Of a DNA stretch of 64,000 nucleotides, positions 35,036 to 44,829 are shown piece after piece. The DNA is from Fusobacteriota bacterium (GTDB taxonomy: Bacteria > Bacillota > TC1). Every line of letters starts with the position of its first letter. Position 1 is the first letter of the stretch. The position numbers and the translations under genes are program-made. The notes under the pieces are model-generated. The model was given only the letters and a program-made list of their open reading frames with translations. It searched no databases and was not told where the DNA came from. The stretch covers positions 638,770-702,769 of the forward strand of contig WTXA01000001.1 of NCBI GenBank assembly GCA_009773805.1. Direction: 5' to 3'.

Positions 35036-35269
35036 CTATATTTCTTTAACTTGAGATTTCTTAACCTCATAGCCTAAAGCACTTATAGCCTTTTCTATCT
35101 TCTCTATCGAAAGTATTTTTAAATCGAAATCCAACTTGACCTTACTTGAGTTAAATAGCACTTTAACGCTTTGTTTATCTACTCCATTTAAGGATTTAAC
35201 TGCATTTTCAATTTTCTGGCCACATGATGGGCAGGTTAAAGTCTCTAATTGTATAATTGCTTTTTGCAT
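35036..35269 (-). CDS. Heavy-metal-associated (HMA) domain protein
   Basis: The 77-residue protein is one HMA domain with the metal motif TCPSCGQKIE (CxxC at about residues 13-16), as in CopZ and the N-termini of metal P-type ATPases. It lies 45 bases after the P-type ATPase gene, which lacks such a domain, so it is probably the metal chaperone or detached metal-binding domain of that pump. The CPSC motif is somewhat unusual, since GMTCxxC is commoner in copper chaperones; the metal is not determined. Confidence 0.85.
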   Translation of the reverse strand: MQKAIIQLETLTCPSCGQKIENAVKSLNGVDKQSVKVLFNSSKVKLDFDLKILSIEKIEKAISALGYEVKKSQVKEI

Positions 35270-35314
35270 TATATATCTCCTTGTTCATTTATTAATTCCA
35301 TTATTTCTATATTT

Positions 35315-37165
35315 TTATTTAGATTTATAACTTAGTAATCTCATTCCATTAAGAATTACTACTAATATACTTGCTTCATGAACCAACATACCAATAGACA
35401 TATTCATCCATTCACTAAAAAATACATTTGTTAGTAAGAATATTACAACCCCTACTGCTATAACAATATTCTGACGCATGTTATTAGCTGTTGCCTTTGT
35501 TAGACCAAGTGCATGAGGTAATCGACTAAAGTTCGAATTCATGAGTACAATGTCAGATGTTTCAATAGCTACGTCAGTACCACTTCCCATAGCAATTCCT
35601 ATTTCCGCCAAGGCTAATGAAGGACTATCATTTACGCCATCTCCTACAAATGCTACAATTTGACCCTTAGCTTGTAGTTTTTCTATATATTTTGATTTAT
35701 CCTCAGGTAACATATGACCATGGGCCTCTGTTAGTCCAAGTTCTTTTGTCACTAAATCCACTGTTCCTTGATTATCACCTGAAAGCACCACTAAATTCTT
35801 AACTCCTAAAGCCTTCAATTTTCGCAGATCTTCTTTTACTCCAAGTCTAATTTGATCTCTAATTCCTATAAGAGCTTCTATTTTCCCATCAATTGATGTC
35901 ATAACAAGGGAATTTCCTTTTTGTTCATATAGAACAATATCATTACGAATACTTTCATTTATCGTGATATTTTCTTGCTTCATTAATGCTACATTACCAA
36001 CAACGACCTTATGTCCTTCAATATTAGCTACAATACCTCCACCTTTAATAACATCAGTATTCTCAACGTTATAGAATGTAGTATTACCTATATCCTCTAG
36101 TATTGCTTTACCTAAGGGATGATCTGATTCACTTTCAACACTTGCAAGATAACTTAAAACTCTCTCTAAATCACTTGTATAAAACATTTTGTCAGCTACT
36201 TTGGGATTTCCTATTGTTAAGGTTCCAGTTTTGTCAAATACTATTGTGTCTACTTTACTGAAATAGTGTATCACTTCGCTACCTTTTAACAAAATACCAT
36301 TTCTGGCACCATTACCTATTCCTGCAACGTTTGATACAGGTACTCCAATCACTAATGCTCCTGGACATCCTAGAACTAATATTGTTATAGCAAGTTCTAC
36401 ATTACGAGAAAATATATAGACAATTACAGACAGTATCAATACTGCTGGAGTATAGTACTTTGAAAATCTATCAATAAAACGTTCAGCTTCAGATTTTGAA
36501 TCCTGTGCTTCTTCAACTAGTTCAATTATTTTACCAAATGTAGTATCTTCCCCAACTTTTTCGGCAACAATTTGCAAAGTCCCATTTTCAAGTATGGTCC
36601 CAGCATAAACACCAGCCCCTGAACTTTTACTTACAGGCAATGACTCCCCAGTAATACTTGCTTCGTTAATATATCCTTCACCAATTAAAACACTACCATC
36701 AACAGGCACTTTGGCACCAGTCTTAACGAGTAGAATATCTCCAACCTCAACTTCATCTACTTCAACTTCTACAAACTCTCCACTGACCATTTTTTTTAGA
36801 GCACTTTCTGGTGCCATTTCTGTTAGTTCTTTTATAGCTGAACGTGTTTTATTCAATGTACGTTGCTCAAGGAAGGCTCCAAATAAAAAGAGGAATGTAA
36901 CTATTGCAGATTCTTCCATCTCATTAATTGCAAAGGCTCCAAGAACAGCAATAGTAACCAATACATCAATACTGATTACCTTAACTTTTAATGCTTGAAA
37001 AGCCTGAATGGCGATAGGCAAGATACCTATTACAGAAGCAATAACTAACGCCCAATAAAAAACTGCCAAATTGCCTATTATTAGTTTACTTAAATAGGCA
37101 ATTACAATTAAAAAACCACCAATTAAGGTTATTAGATTTTTTTTAGATAATATAAATCTTTGCAA
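35315..37165 (-). CDS. P1B-type heavy-metal ATPase with CPG motif
   Basis: The 616-residue pump has the P-type parts: actuator TGES, phosphorylation DKTGTLT, HP motif SESDHPLGKAI and hinge VGDGVNDSPSLALAEIGIAMG. Its membrane metal motif reads LGCPGALVIG, so the usual CPC/SPC/TPC is CPG here. It has no N-terminal HMA domain; the next gene encodes one separately. Sequence around it (GVPVSNVAGIGNGARNGILLKG) is closest in feel to the Cd/Zn/Pb group, but I would not assign a metal. The operon lies near an Fnr-type regulator and a hemerythrin-like gene, which might suggest iron. That is weak inference. Confidence 0.87.
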   Translation of the reverse strand: MQRFILSKKNLITLIGGFLIVIAYLSKLIIGNLAVFYWALVIASVIGILPIAIQAFQALKVKVISIDVLVTIAVLGAFAINEMEESAIVTFLFLFGAFLEQRTLNKTRSAIKELTEMAPESALKKMVSGEFVEVEVDEVEVGDILLVKTGAKVPVDGSVLIGEGYINEASITGESLPVSKSSGAGVYAGTILENGTLQIVAEKVGEDTTFGKIIELVEEAQDSKSEAERFIDRFSKYYTPAVLILSVIVYIFSRNVELAITILVLGCPGALVIGVPVSNVAGIGNGARNGILLKGSEVIHYFSKVDTIVFDKTGTLTIGNPKVADKMFYTSDLERVLSYLASVESESDHPLGKAILEDIGNTTFYNVENTDVIKGGGIVANIEGHKVVVGNVALMKQENITINESIRNDIVLYEQKGNSLVMTSIDGKIEALIGIRDQIRLGVKEDLRKLKALGVKNLVVLSGDNQGTVDLVTKELGLTEAHGHMLPEDKSKYIEKLQAKGQIVAFVGDGVNDSPSLALAEIGIAMGSGTDVAIETSDIVLMNSNFSRLPHALGLTKATANNMRQNIVIAVGVVIFLLTNVFFSEWMNMSIGMLVHEASILVVILNGMRLLSYKSK

Positions 37166-37193
37166 TTTAGCCTCCTCATTTTCTCTCTACTAT

Positions 37194-37493
37194 TTAAGAA
37201 TTATATTTTTCATCTAACATAGCTAGCATTTGGTATACAGCTTCATAGCTTTCACATACATCATCAGGTGTTGTGTAATTGTTAGAAATTTCTCTTAATT
37301 TAGTAAATTCTCCCATCAAGTCGGCTATTTCTGGCCCGGTTTTTTTTATTTTGGCTTTAATTGAATCATATAATTTATTAATATCATGAAATTCAGGATG
37401 TGATCCACCATGTACTCTTGCTACAAGTGGTATATATTGATCCAGGATTGGTAAGTACTTTTTTGTTGCTTCTTTAAATACAATTTTCGACAT
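37194..37493 (-). CDS. Short hemerythrin-like / RIC-type protein
   Basis: The 99-residue protein resembles part of the iron-sulfur repair protein (YtfE/ScdA) hemerythrin domain. VARVHGGSHPEF matches the first ligand region, and NNYTTPDDVCESYEAVYQML matches the stretch before the last ligand helix. It lacks the middle HLxxEE and final HxxxENxxLFP ligands, so a normal di-iron centre is unlikely. I see no frameshift that would restore them. It lies 28 bases before the metal ATPase gene and may be co-transcribed with it. NO or iron-sulfur stress is a plausible context, as an Fnr-type gene is next. Confidence 0.7.
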   Translation of the reverse strand: MSKIVFKEATKKYLPILDQYIPLVARVHGGSHPEFHDINKLYDSIKAKIKKTGPEIADLMGEFTKLREISNNYTTPDDVCESYEAVYQMLAMLDEKYNS

Positions 37494-37624
37494 ACTATTT
37501 CCTTCTTTCTTTTTACATTATCAGATTCTATAATCCTCTGTCTTAGTATATTATAGTTACATAATTATTTTAAATCTTTGATGTAAATCAAGTTTTGAAG
37601 GTTTTGCATTAATTTCTAACCCAA

Positions 37625-38356
37625 TTAAATAAGCAACAAGCTATCTAGATCAATTATTTGTATTTTCTTATTAGAAATCAGTCTTATATATCCTAAAGTT
37701 TCGAGTTCATATAATTTACGACTAATTGTTTCTGGTGTAGTTCCTAGATACGAGGCCAAATCTTTTTTACTCATAGGTAGGGTAATTTCATTATTCATAC
37801 TACCAACTTCTAAACACTCAGCTAGAAAAAGCGCAATTCTTGTATCTACTTTTTCTGTAGCAAGGCGAGTTGTCTGTCTTTCTGCACGTTCTAGTCTTCT
37901 AGAGAATTCCGCCATTACTTTCAAAGAAATTGAAGGATACTTTAACAGTAGGTCCTGTAAATCTAAACGTTTTACTGTACAGATACTAGTATCAACCATT
38001 GCTGAAGCATAGGCTTCATGAAGGGTTTCATTAAACAAGGCTAATTCTCCAGTGAAATCACCAGGTTTTAGTATTCGTAATAGTTGTTCTTTTCCTGCTT
38101 CAGATAGTCGATATATCCTAACCCTTCCCATATTAACTATATATAGGGAGTCTGCCTGGTCACCTGCACTGTATATGACTTCTCCTTTTTTATATGCAAC
38201 TGAATGGGTTACCCCCATTATTTCCTCCATTTGACTTTTTTCTAGATGATTAAATATAGGCACTATTGCTACACAGCTTTCATTATTACCAGAACAGTTA
38301 TCATGATGACAACAGTTAGTATGTTGATTATTGTTCATTGTTTTTTCTTTATTCAT
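37625..38356 (-). CDS. Crp/Fnr-family regulator with N-terminal cysteine cluster
   Basis: The 243-residue protein has a cyclic-nucleotide-like beta-roll (residues about 40-150), a dimer helix and a C-terminal winged helix with MSKKDLASYLGTTPETISRKL as recognition region. Its N-terminus has cysteines and histidines (NCCHHDNCSGNNESC) just before VPIFNHL, as in Fnr-type proteins that hold an iron-sulfur cluster. It should sense oxygen, NO or redox state. It faces the OFA transporter gene and lies beside the hemerythrin-like and metal-pump genes, its likely targets. GGAAGGA precedes the ATG. Confidence 0.88.
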   Translation of the reverse strand: MNKEKTMNNNQHTNCCHHDNCSGNNESCVAIVPIFNHLEKSQMEEIMGVTHSVAYKKGEVIYSAGDQADSLYIVNMGRVRIYRLSEAGKEQLLRILKPGDFTGELALFNETLHEAYASAMVDTSICTVKRLDLQDLLLKYPSISLKVMAEFSRRLERAERQTTRLATEKVDTRIALFLAECLEVGSMNNEITLPMSKKDLASYLGTTPETISRKLYELETLGYIRLISNKKIQIIDLDSLLLI

Positions 38357-38503
38357 TTGAATAGTCCTTCCTTTTTACTTCTTTACTAATTATACTCCAT
38401 TATCAACTCTATATTAAAAAACAATCATGCTAAATATTTAGAAATATATATCAATAAATAATTGTATTATTTGAATTAATTTGCTAATATAGAAATGTTG
38501 GCA

Positions 38504-38524
38504 TAAAAATATAGCATATTTTTA
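38504..38524. promoter_or_regulatory. Perfect palindrome in the crp/fnr-OFA intergenic region
   Basis: TAAAAATAT-AGC-ATATTTTTA is a 21-base palindrome 44 bases before the OFA transporter start. It may be an operator, perhaps for the divergent Crp/Fnr protein, although it does not match the TTGAT-N4-ATCAA Fnr box. Confidence 0.45.
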
Positions 38525-38567
38525 TAGTTTTTTTTGTAATCGCTTACAAATAATGGGAGGATAAATA

Positions 38568-39788
38568 GTGAAAAATATTCAAAATAAAGCTTTAACAAAA
38601 CTCGGGGCAGGTGTAGGAATTAACCTGACTTTGGGAGTTTTGTATATATGGAGTATTGTTTCTAAAAACTTAGTTGCTGTGCAGGGTTGGACTAATCAAG
38701 AAGCGTCGATGCCCTATACAATCGCCATTCTTGGATGGTCCCTTGGTGCTTTAATAGCTGGAAGTTTGCAGGATAGATTTGGTCCCCGTCGTTTCGTGCT
38801 CACTGGAGTGAGTTTAGTTGGATTAGGACTATTTGCTTCTGGTTTCTCAAACACACCTAAGGGCATGATCCTTACTTTTGGTTTATTAGTTGGCTTAGGA
38901 GTTGGTTTTGCTTACTCTAGTGTTACTCCTGCTGTGATGAAATGGTTTCACCGAGACAGTAAGGGCTTAGTGACTGGATTGGTGGTTGCAGGTTTCGCCT
39001 TGGCTTCAGCATATCTCGCACCTACTGCATATTATCTAATTAATGGTTTAGGCTTATCTACAACTTTTTGGATTTTAGGTATCTTTTCTCTATTAAGTGG
39101 AATACCTTTAGCTTTGATTATAAAGAATCCACCTAAGGATTATATTCCTTCATCAGCGCTTACTTTGATACAAAAGGAGCCTGCTAAACCTAAGCAACCT
39201 TGGTTTTATAAATGGTATGAAATGGTACGCACTCGTCAGTTTCGTGTCTTATGGTTAATGTATGCTTTTTCAGCTTCAGCGGGATTAATGATTATATCTA
39301 ATATCTCAAGCATAGCTGCTGAACAGGCCGGATATAAGACTGGTTTCGTATTGGTTATTGTCTTAGCTTTGTTTAACTCTTTAGGTAGAATTATTAGTGG
39401 TTCCTTATCTGATCGTATTGGTCGGATTACAACCTTACAGATTGCTTTTTGTATTCAGGGAGTTAATATGGTCTTGTTTGTCTTATATCAGAGCACATCA
39501 TTGATGTTGGTAGGAGCGGCCTTATCCGGTTTGGCTTATGGTTCTTTACTATCTGTTTTTCCTACTGTTATTTCTGACTATTACGGTATGAGGGATTTCG
39601 GCATCAACTACGGTATATTATTTACATCTTTTGGACTTGCTGGTTTTATAGGACCTCTATTGGCTGCTTTCATCCGTGACTATACGGGAAATTATGGATT
39701 TGCATATATTGTTTCAGCTATTTTGTTAGCAGCTTGTTTTTTCCTTTCCAAGTCAATTGTTCCTGTTACAGGAAGATTAAAACAATAA
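38568..39788 (+). CDS. OFA-type major facilitator transporter
   Basis: The 406-residue protein has twelve predicted membrane segments and matches the oxalate/formate antiporter branch: GAGVGINLTLGVLYIWSI, LIAGSLQDRFGPRRFVL (loop 2-3 motif) and ISGSLSDRIGR (loop 8-9 motif). The start codon is GTG with GGGAGG upstream. Family members exchange small organic acids, but many are uncharacterised, so the substrate is unknown. Transcription could be under the divergent Fnr-type regulator. Confidence 0.9.
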   Translation: MKNIQNKALTKLGAGVGINLTLGVLYIWSIVSKNLVAVQGWTNQEASMPYTIAILGWSLGALIAGSLQDRFGPRRFVLTGVSLVGLGLFASGFSNTPKGMILTFGLLVGLGVGFAYSSVTPAVMKWFHRDSKGLVTGLVVAGFALASAYLAPTAYYLINGLGLSTTFWILGIFSLLSGIPLALIIKNPPKDYIPSSALTLIQKEPAKPKQPWFYKWYEMVRTRQFRVLWLMYAFSASAGLMIISNISSIAAEQAGYKTGFVLVIVLALFNSLGRIISGSLSDRIGRITTLQIAFCIQGVNMVLFVLYQSTSLMLVGAALSGLAYGSLLSVFPTVISDYYGMRDFGINYGILFTSFGLAGFIGPLLAAFIRDYTGNYGFAYIVSAILLAACFFLSKSIVPVTGRLKQ

Positions 39789-39830
39789 TATAGCATATAT
39801 AGATAAGAAAATATATAGAAAATAAATAGA

Positions 39831-39865
39831 AAAAAGTCCTAGAATAAACTATCTAGGACTTTTTT
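39831..39865. terminator. Bidirectional terminator
   Basis: AAAAAGTCCTAGA and TCTAGGACTTTTT form a 13-bp hairpin between convergent genes, T-rich on both strands. Confidence 0.88.
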
Positions 39866-39888
39866 CATATTCTATTTTAAAGATATAC

Positions 39889-42620
39889 CTATTTTTTATT
39901 AGTATTAACTATCTTTAGAGAATCAGCAAATGATTTTACAATTTCAGGGTCAAATTGAGTGCCTGAACAACGATAGAGTTCATCTATAGCTTCTTGAAGG
40001 CTATAAGATCTACCATAGGTTCTTTCACCTGTCATGGCATCAAAGGAATCTGCAACTGCGATTATTCGAGCCTCCTTGGATATTTCATCACCTTTTAGAC
40101 CACGTGGATATCCAGTTCCATCCCATCTTTCCTGATGTTCAAGTACAAAGTCAGCAATTTCTGAAAATTCGGCAACTGAACTTAATATTCGGTAGCCTAT
40201 TTCACAATGTTTTTTTATCTCGTCCCATTCATTTTGAGTTAGTTGTTCTGTTTTGTTTAATATTTTATCTTCGATACCGATTTTGCCAATATCGTGCATT
40301 AACCCTGCTGTCTTAATTTGTTTTATTTCGTCTATAGAATAACCCAAGGAGGTTGCAATGGATTCTGACAAAGCACTCACCCTTTGGGAATGTAGCATTT
40401 CTCGATAATTTTTGGCGTACAAGGTGTTAATAATCAGATTGACTGTTTTACTTCTCGCCCCAGTGCTTTCATATAGTTTGTGACGATACATATGATCTTC
40501 AGCCTCTTTTAGCATCTCTGACAATTTTTCTCCCTCTTTTGTTTTGGTAGCTTGGCCAAATGATATTGAAAGGGGCATACCTTCTATAGTTTCATTTACT
40601 AGTGATTCTTGAATTCTTTTAATTAAGCCTTCCACATCTTTTGCATCTGCCTTAGGTAGTAAGACTATAAACTCATCTCCTCCAATTCTTGCTACAATAT
40701 CATCATCTCTGCAGGCCTTCATAATAAGTTCTGCAGACCTTTTTAGCACCTCATCTCCGATGGTGTGTCCAAATGAGTCATTAATTAATTTAAGCCCATT
40801 TACATCACCCATGGCTATGGAAAGTGGATAGTTTCTTGGGACATCATATCGTTTCATTTCTTCCTCAAAGAATCTTCTGTTATATAGACCAGTAAGGTAG
40901 TCATGATAACTTAAATATCGAACTTCTTCTATCCTTTTTCTTTTCTCAGTATAGTCACTGAAAACTACCACAACACCAATGATATCTCCATTTGCCATAA
41001 TAATAGGCGCTGCGCTATCTTCAATGGATCTCTTCTCTCCGTGTTTTGAAACTAGGATTGTATGATTAGAAAGTTCTAAGATTTTCCCAGTCTTTAAAAC
41101 CAACTCTGTAATACTTTCACTTTTTTCACCGGTCAATTCGTTATATATATTAAAAATCTCTTCAATTTGTATACCTATTGCTTCTTCTTGAGTCCATCCA
41201 GTTATTTTTTCGGCAACAGGATTTAAAAATTGTACCTTTCCCTGTATATCACAAGAAATGACACCATCCCCAAGTGAAATCAAAGTTGCCTGAAAAAGTT
41301 TTTTCTCTTGTTCTAATTGTAACTCTAATTCTTTACTTTTGGTAATATTTCTAGCAATTCCAAAAAGCCCTTTCACATTGTTTTTATCATCTAAGATAGG
41401 ACCTTTTGTGCTAGAAAATACATTAATTTTGCCTGTTGCATCTGTTGCTTTTTCTTCAAAAGTTCTGGTAACTCCTGTGGTGTAAATTTCTTTATCAGCA
41501 GCCTTAATAACCTTGGCTTCATCCACAGGAAATAGCGAATAATCATCCTGTCCGATTAATTCTATTTTGTTCTTCCCAACTACTTGTTCAACAGCACTAT
41601 TCACCAGCACATATCTCCCTTGTAGATCCTTAACATATATGGCATCAGTGGTTTTATCAATAATTGCCTGCATTAATTCTTGACACTCTGCCAGTTTCTT
41701 GGTCAAGATATGCTCCGTCGAAATGTCTTTAAGAATACAGTGAGTCTGTTGGAATGCTCCATCATGAGCATATCCGATCTTTCCATCAAAAGCTATGAAT
41801 AAGTTTTTTCCGTTTTTCCCGACCATTTCAAATTCGCTGTGGATAAATCCCTGAGCTTTGAAAATAGGGAAACGCTTCCTGAATGCATCCCTATATGCTG
41901 GTGCTAGAAAATCTCCAAACCATTTTCCAATCACCTCTTCTCTTTGATAACCAAAAATATCAAGCCATTTTTGATTAACTTCCAGGAAGTTGCCTTCTAT
42001 GTCAAGTGACTGGTATCCTAAAGGTGCTTTGTCAAAAAGCATATGGAACCTTTCTTCACTTTCACGTAATTGCAATTCAACATGCTTACGTTCAGTTAAA
42101 TTACTCAGAATCATCCTGTAAGTTGTTTTATTTTCTTCTTTTGAAGCTGTAGTTTTTATATGTGCCCAAAATATCTTACCATCATTTCTAATCATACGCA
42201 ACTCACATTCTTGAGGAAGGATTGACTCAAAAAGTTCTTTTATATAATTAAAATAACTATGATGATCTTCATTATAAATATATCGAGACAAGTTTTGCAT
42301 AACTATATCACTACTCACATATCCCAGCATATTAGCTGCAGCGAGGTTTGACTCCAAAACAATTCCTTCTTCAGAAATCACAAGATAACTTATTGGTGCT
42401 AAATCATAAAGATTAAAAAACCAATTCTTGGAATTTATTAGATCTGTTTGAGTTCTTTGAAGTTCATCATTTTGCATTTCAAGTTCATTTTTTTTACTTC
42501 GAGATTATGTATAATCAAACCGATTTCTTCGAGGGATAGCCCTTCTAATTTAGGTTTATCCCATATTTCCGTTTTTAGAAAAGCATCTTCAGCAATTAAA
42601 CGCAAAGTTTTTTTCTTCAT
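39889..42620 (-). pseudogene. PAS-GGDEF-HD-GYP c-di-GMP protein, split by a one-base frameshift
   Basis: The main frame (862 residues) has about four PAS regions, a GGDEF domain and an HD-GYP domain. GGDEF is intact (RIGGDEFIVLL) and has the inhibitory RxxD site five residues before it (RDDD). HD-GYP is intact (MHDIGKIG, HQERWDGTGYP). It could therefore both make and break c-di-GMP. The first 43 codons are in another frame: ATG 42620 (after AGGGAG) gives MKKKTLRLIAEDAFLKTE and EEIGLIIHNLEVKK. Nine A instead of eight in the run at 42488-42495 would join this to NELEMQNDELQRTQT, giving 910 residues. As written the long frame begins with MQND and may still be made. Confidence 0.82.
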
Positions 42621-42824
42621 AATGAATCTCCCTTTTGGTCTCAATATAAAAAACATACAGTAATATTCATATCTAAATTGTTAATATTTTTAAACCTTTT
42701 ATGTCTTTATTATATACTTATTTATAAATAAAGATATAAAATATATATACTTTATCAGCAACCTGCCCAGCTGCAAAATAATTGGAAATATTTTAAAAAC
42801 CTTAGTAGCAAATGAAAATAAAAA

Positions 42825-42855
42825 GGAATGAGTCCTGTATAACAGAACCCATTCC
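42825..42855 (-). terminator. Terminator of the GNAT gene
   Basis: GGAATGAGTCCTGT and ACAGAACCCATTCC pair as a near-perfect 14-bp hairpin 22 bases after the stop codon, followed by TTTTTATTTTC on the minus strand. Confidence 0.83.
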
Positions 42856-42876
42856 CCAATAATTGCTACAGTTAAT

Positions 42877-43425
42877 TTAAACTTTGAATATCTCTTTAAA
42901 ATCTTCAAAATCTAATTCCATGACATATCTATGATGACCTTTACCAAACTCATCATCTTCTCTTGAAATAGTCTTAAATCCCAGTTTATCTTGATAAAGA
43001 TGAATAGCACCTTCATTATTTACATCCACTGTCAAATTCATTCTTAAAAAGTTTTGTTCAATCAAGTTTTCTATAATACCTTTTAAAAATTGAAAACCAA
43101 CTCCAAGTCCTTGATATTCTTCAGAAATCGCAAAATCAAATAGATAAGCTTTATCAGCATCTTCCCAATCTCTTAAAAGAGTTGCCATTCCCATAACTTT
43201 ATTTTTAATATCTTCTTTTAATAAAAATACATTACCCCTTCTAATTTGAGGAACAATACCCCATTCATCTTGACTAGCTTCGCCAAAAATATCCACACTG
43301 AAATCTACTATACTGTTTAATAATTTCACATTGTAATCCTGGACTAGATAAATATTAAGATTATCTATATCCTCGAGTTTTTTAATAAATTTTTTAGGTA
43401 AGGAACTAACTTTTTCTAAATACAT
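42877..43425 (-). CDS. GNAT acetyltransferase
   Basis: The 182-residue protein has a GNAT fold with the acetyl-CoA loop ISEEYQGLGVGFQFLKGIIE (about residues 100-119) and the following LTVDVNNEGAIHLYQDKLGF, as in many small-molecule or protein N-acetyltransferases. The substrate cannot be told. It is a single-gene unit between two terminators. Confidence 0.85.
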   Translation of the reverse strand: MYLEKVSSLPKKFIKKLEDIDNLNIYLVQDYNVKLLNSIVDFSVDIFGEASQDEWGIVPQIRRGNVFLLKEDIKNKVMGMATLLRDWEDADKAYLFDFAISEEYQGLGVGFQFLKGIIENLIEQNFLRMNLTVDVNNEGAIHLYQDKLGFKTISREDDEFGKGHHRYVMELDFEDFKEIFKV

Positions 43426-43510
43426 AAAATCTCCTTTTCAACTTATAATAATAATTGTATCACATTAAAAGCATAATCAAAAGCAACCTGACATTAAACA
43501 ACAAACAAAA

Positions 43511-43542
43511 AAACCTGCAACGCACACTGGCACTACAGGTTT
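43511..43542 (-). terminator. Terminator of the deaminase/reductase operon
   Basis: AAACCTG and CAGGTTT close a hairpin 20 bases after the deaminase stop codon, followed by seven T on the minus strand. Confidence 0.75.
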
Positions 43543-43562
43543 ACACTCATTAAATTTAAGGG

Positions 43563-44807
43563 CTAGAAAACAATCTCTTTGGTTCTAGTATTTTTAGCCA
43601 CTACTTTACCATTCTTAATTACATAACTCCGTGTTCCTTGGTTAACAAGTGTTTTCGACACGCTGTCAGTATCAAAAATAACTAGATCAGCCCTTTTCCC
43701 TAAACCTAAACCGTAATCATTCAATAACAAAGTTCTAGCTGGATTCAGATTTCCCATTCTAAATACAGTATCAAGCTCAGTTTTTGTTGCCATCTGTGCT
43801 ACTTGGGCAGTCAGTAGACCCTCTTCCAACATATCTCCATTTCCAAATGGACGAAAAGCATCTCGAATATTATCTGAAGCATAAGAAATATTAACACCAG
43901 CCTCCAGGAACTCACGAACTCTTGTGATACCACGGCGAATTGGTTGTTTATCATTACGTCCCATTAGGTAAAGATTACAGGAAGGTAAGGTAATAATCTG
44001 CAAATCAGCCTTCTTAGCCTTTGCTATTAATCTAGCAGCCGTTTCATCATCCACCGCATTAAGTGCAGTCACATGACCGCAGCTTACCCGTCCTTCATAA
44101 CCATACTTCATGGTTAGATCAGCAATTTGTTCAAAATTCCTTATATCAGGATTGTCTGTTTCATCCACATGAAAATCAAGAGGCAGATTATTACGTACTG
44201 CGATTGCAAAAATTTTATTGGTCAGTTCCTCCCAGTTCTCATGAGTATGAGGGGCTCCTCCCACAAAATCCAACATTCCATTTTTGCAAGCGTATTTCAA
44301 CATATCTAAGCGTTTAGCTTGAGCCTCTGGACCATCATAAAAAGTTGGTAAGGAAGTGATTTTAATATCTACATAATTCTTCAATTCGTTCTTCAGTTCA
44401 TTTATTGCTTCAATACTACTTAAATCTGTACTAGCTTCAATATTAATATGAGTTCTCAAAGTAGTTGTACCAGATTGCACAACAATCCTTGCAGCTTCTT
44501 TAGCACGACGCAAAACATCACTTTTCCATTCACCCTTTTTAATAATATTACAATATTTGGTAAATTCTATTATTGCTGAATCTAGAGTTTTGGACTCATT
44601 ATCTCCAAGAGACAAAACCTTATCAAAATGCATATGACAATCAACAAACCCAGGAGCTACTAAATTACCATTTGCCTGAATCACTTCTTTGGCAAATGTT
44701 TCAGGAATACCCTCACCTATTTCGACTATTTTACCATTAAGTATTCCTATATCCTTGTTCTTCCCAATATTATATGCAAAAGCCTTCTTGATTAGTAGAT
44801 CATACAT
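43563..44807 (-). CDS. Cytosine deaminase-like amidohydrolase
   Basis: The 414-residue enzyme matches the CodA/cytosine deaminase branch. It has FVDCHMHFDKVLSL (HxH with following Asp, about residues 56-69), TLRTHINIEAS, LDFHVDETDNPD (His and Glu), CGHVTALN (His) and NISYASDNIRDAFRPFGNGD with the catalytic Asp. The tail GKRADLVIFD is typical. The enzyme should hydrolyse an exocyclic amino group on a pyrimidine, pterin or related ring using a metal ion. It follows a RibD-reductase-like gene by 22 bases and GntR regulator gene by about 1.2 kb, so a substrate other than cytosine is quite possible. Confidence 0.85.
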   Translation of the reverse strand: MYDLLIKKAFAYNIGKNKDIGILNGKIVEIGEGIPETFAKEVIQANGNLVAPGFVDCHMHFDKVLSLGDNESKTLDSAIIEFTKYCNIIKKGEWKSDVLRRAKEAARIVVQSGTTTLRTHINIEASTDLSSIEAINELKNELKNYVDIKITSLPTFYDGPEAQAKRLDMLKYACKNGMLDFVGGAPHTHENWEELTNKIFAIAVRNNLPLDFHVDETDNPDIRNFEQIADLTMKYGYEGRVSCGHVTALNAVDDETAARLIAKAKKADLQIITLPSCNLYLMGRNDKQPIRRGITRVREFLEAGVNISYASDNIRDAFRPFGNGDMLEEGLLTAQVAQMATKTELDTVFRMGNLNPARTLLLNDYGLGLGKRADLVIFDTDSVSKTLVNQGTRSYVIKNGKVVAKNTRTKEIVF

Positions 44808-44829
44808 TTAAGCTCTTCCTCCTTAAGGA

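Noticed and set aside
37194..37493. Frameshifted full-length hemerythrin
   Set aside because: I could not find the missing ligand motifs in any frame just downstream, so I keep it as a short protein.
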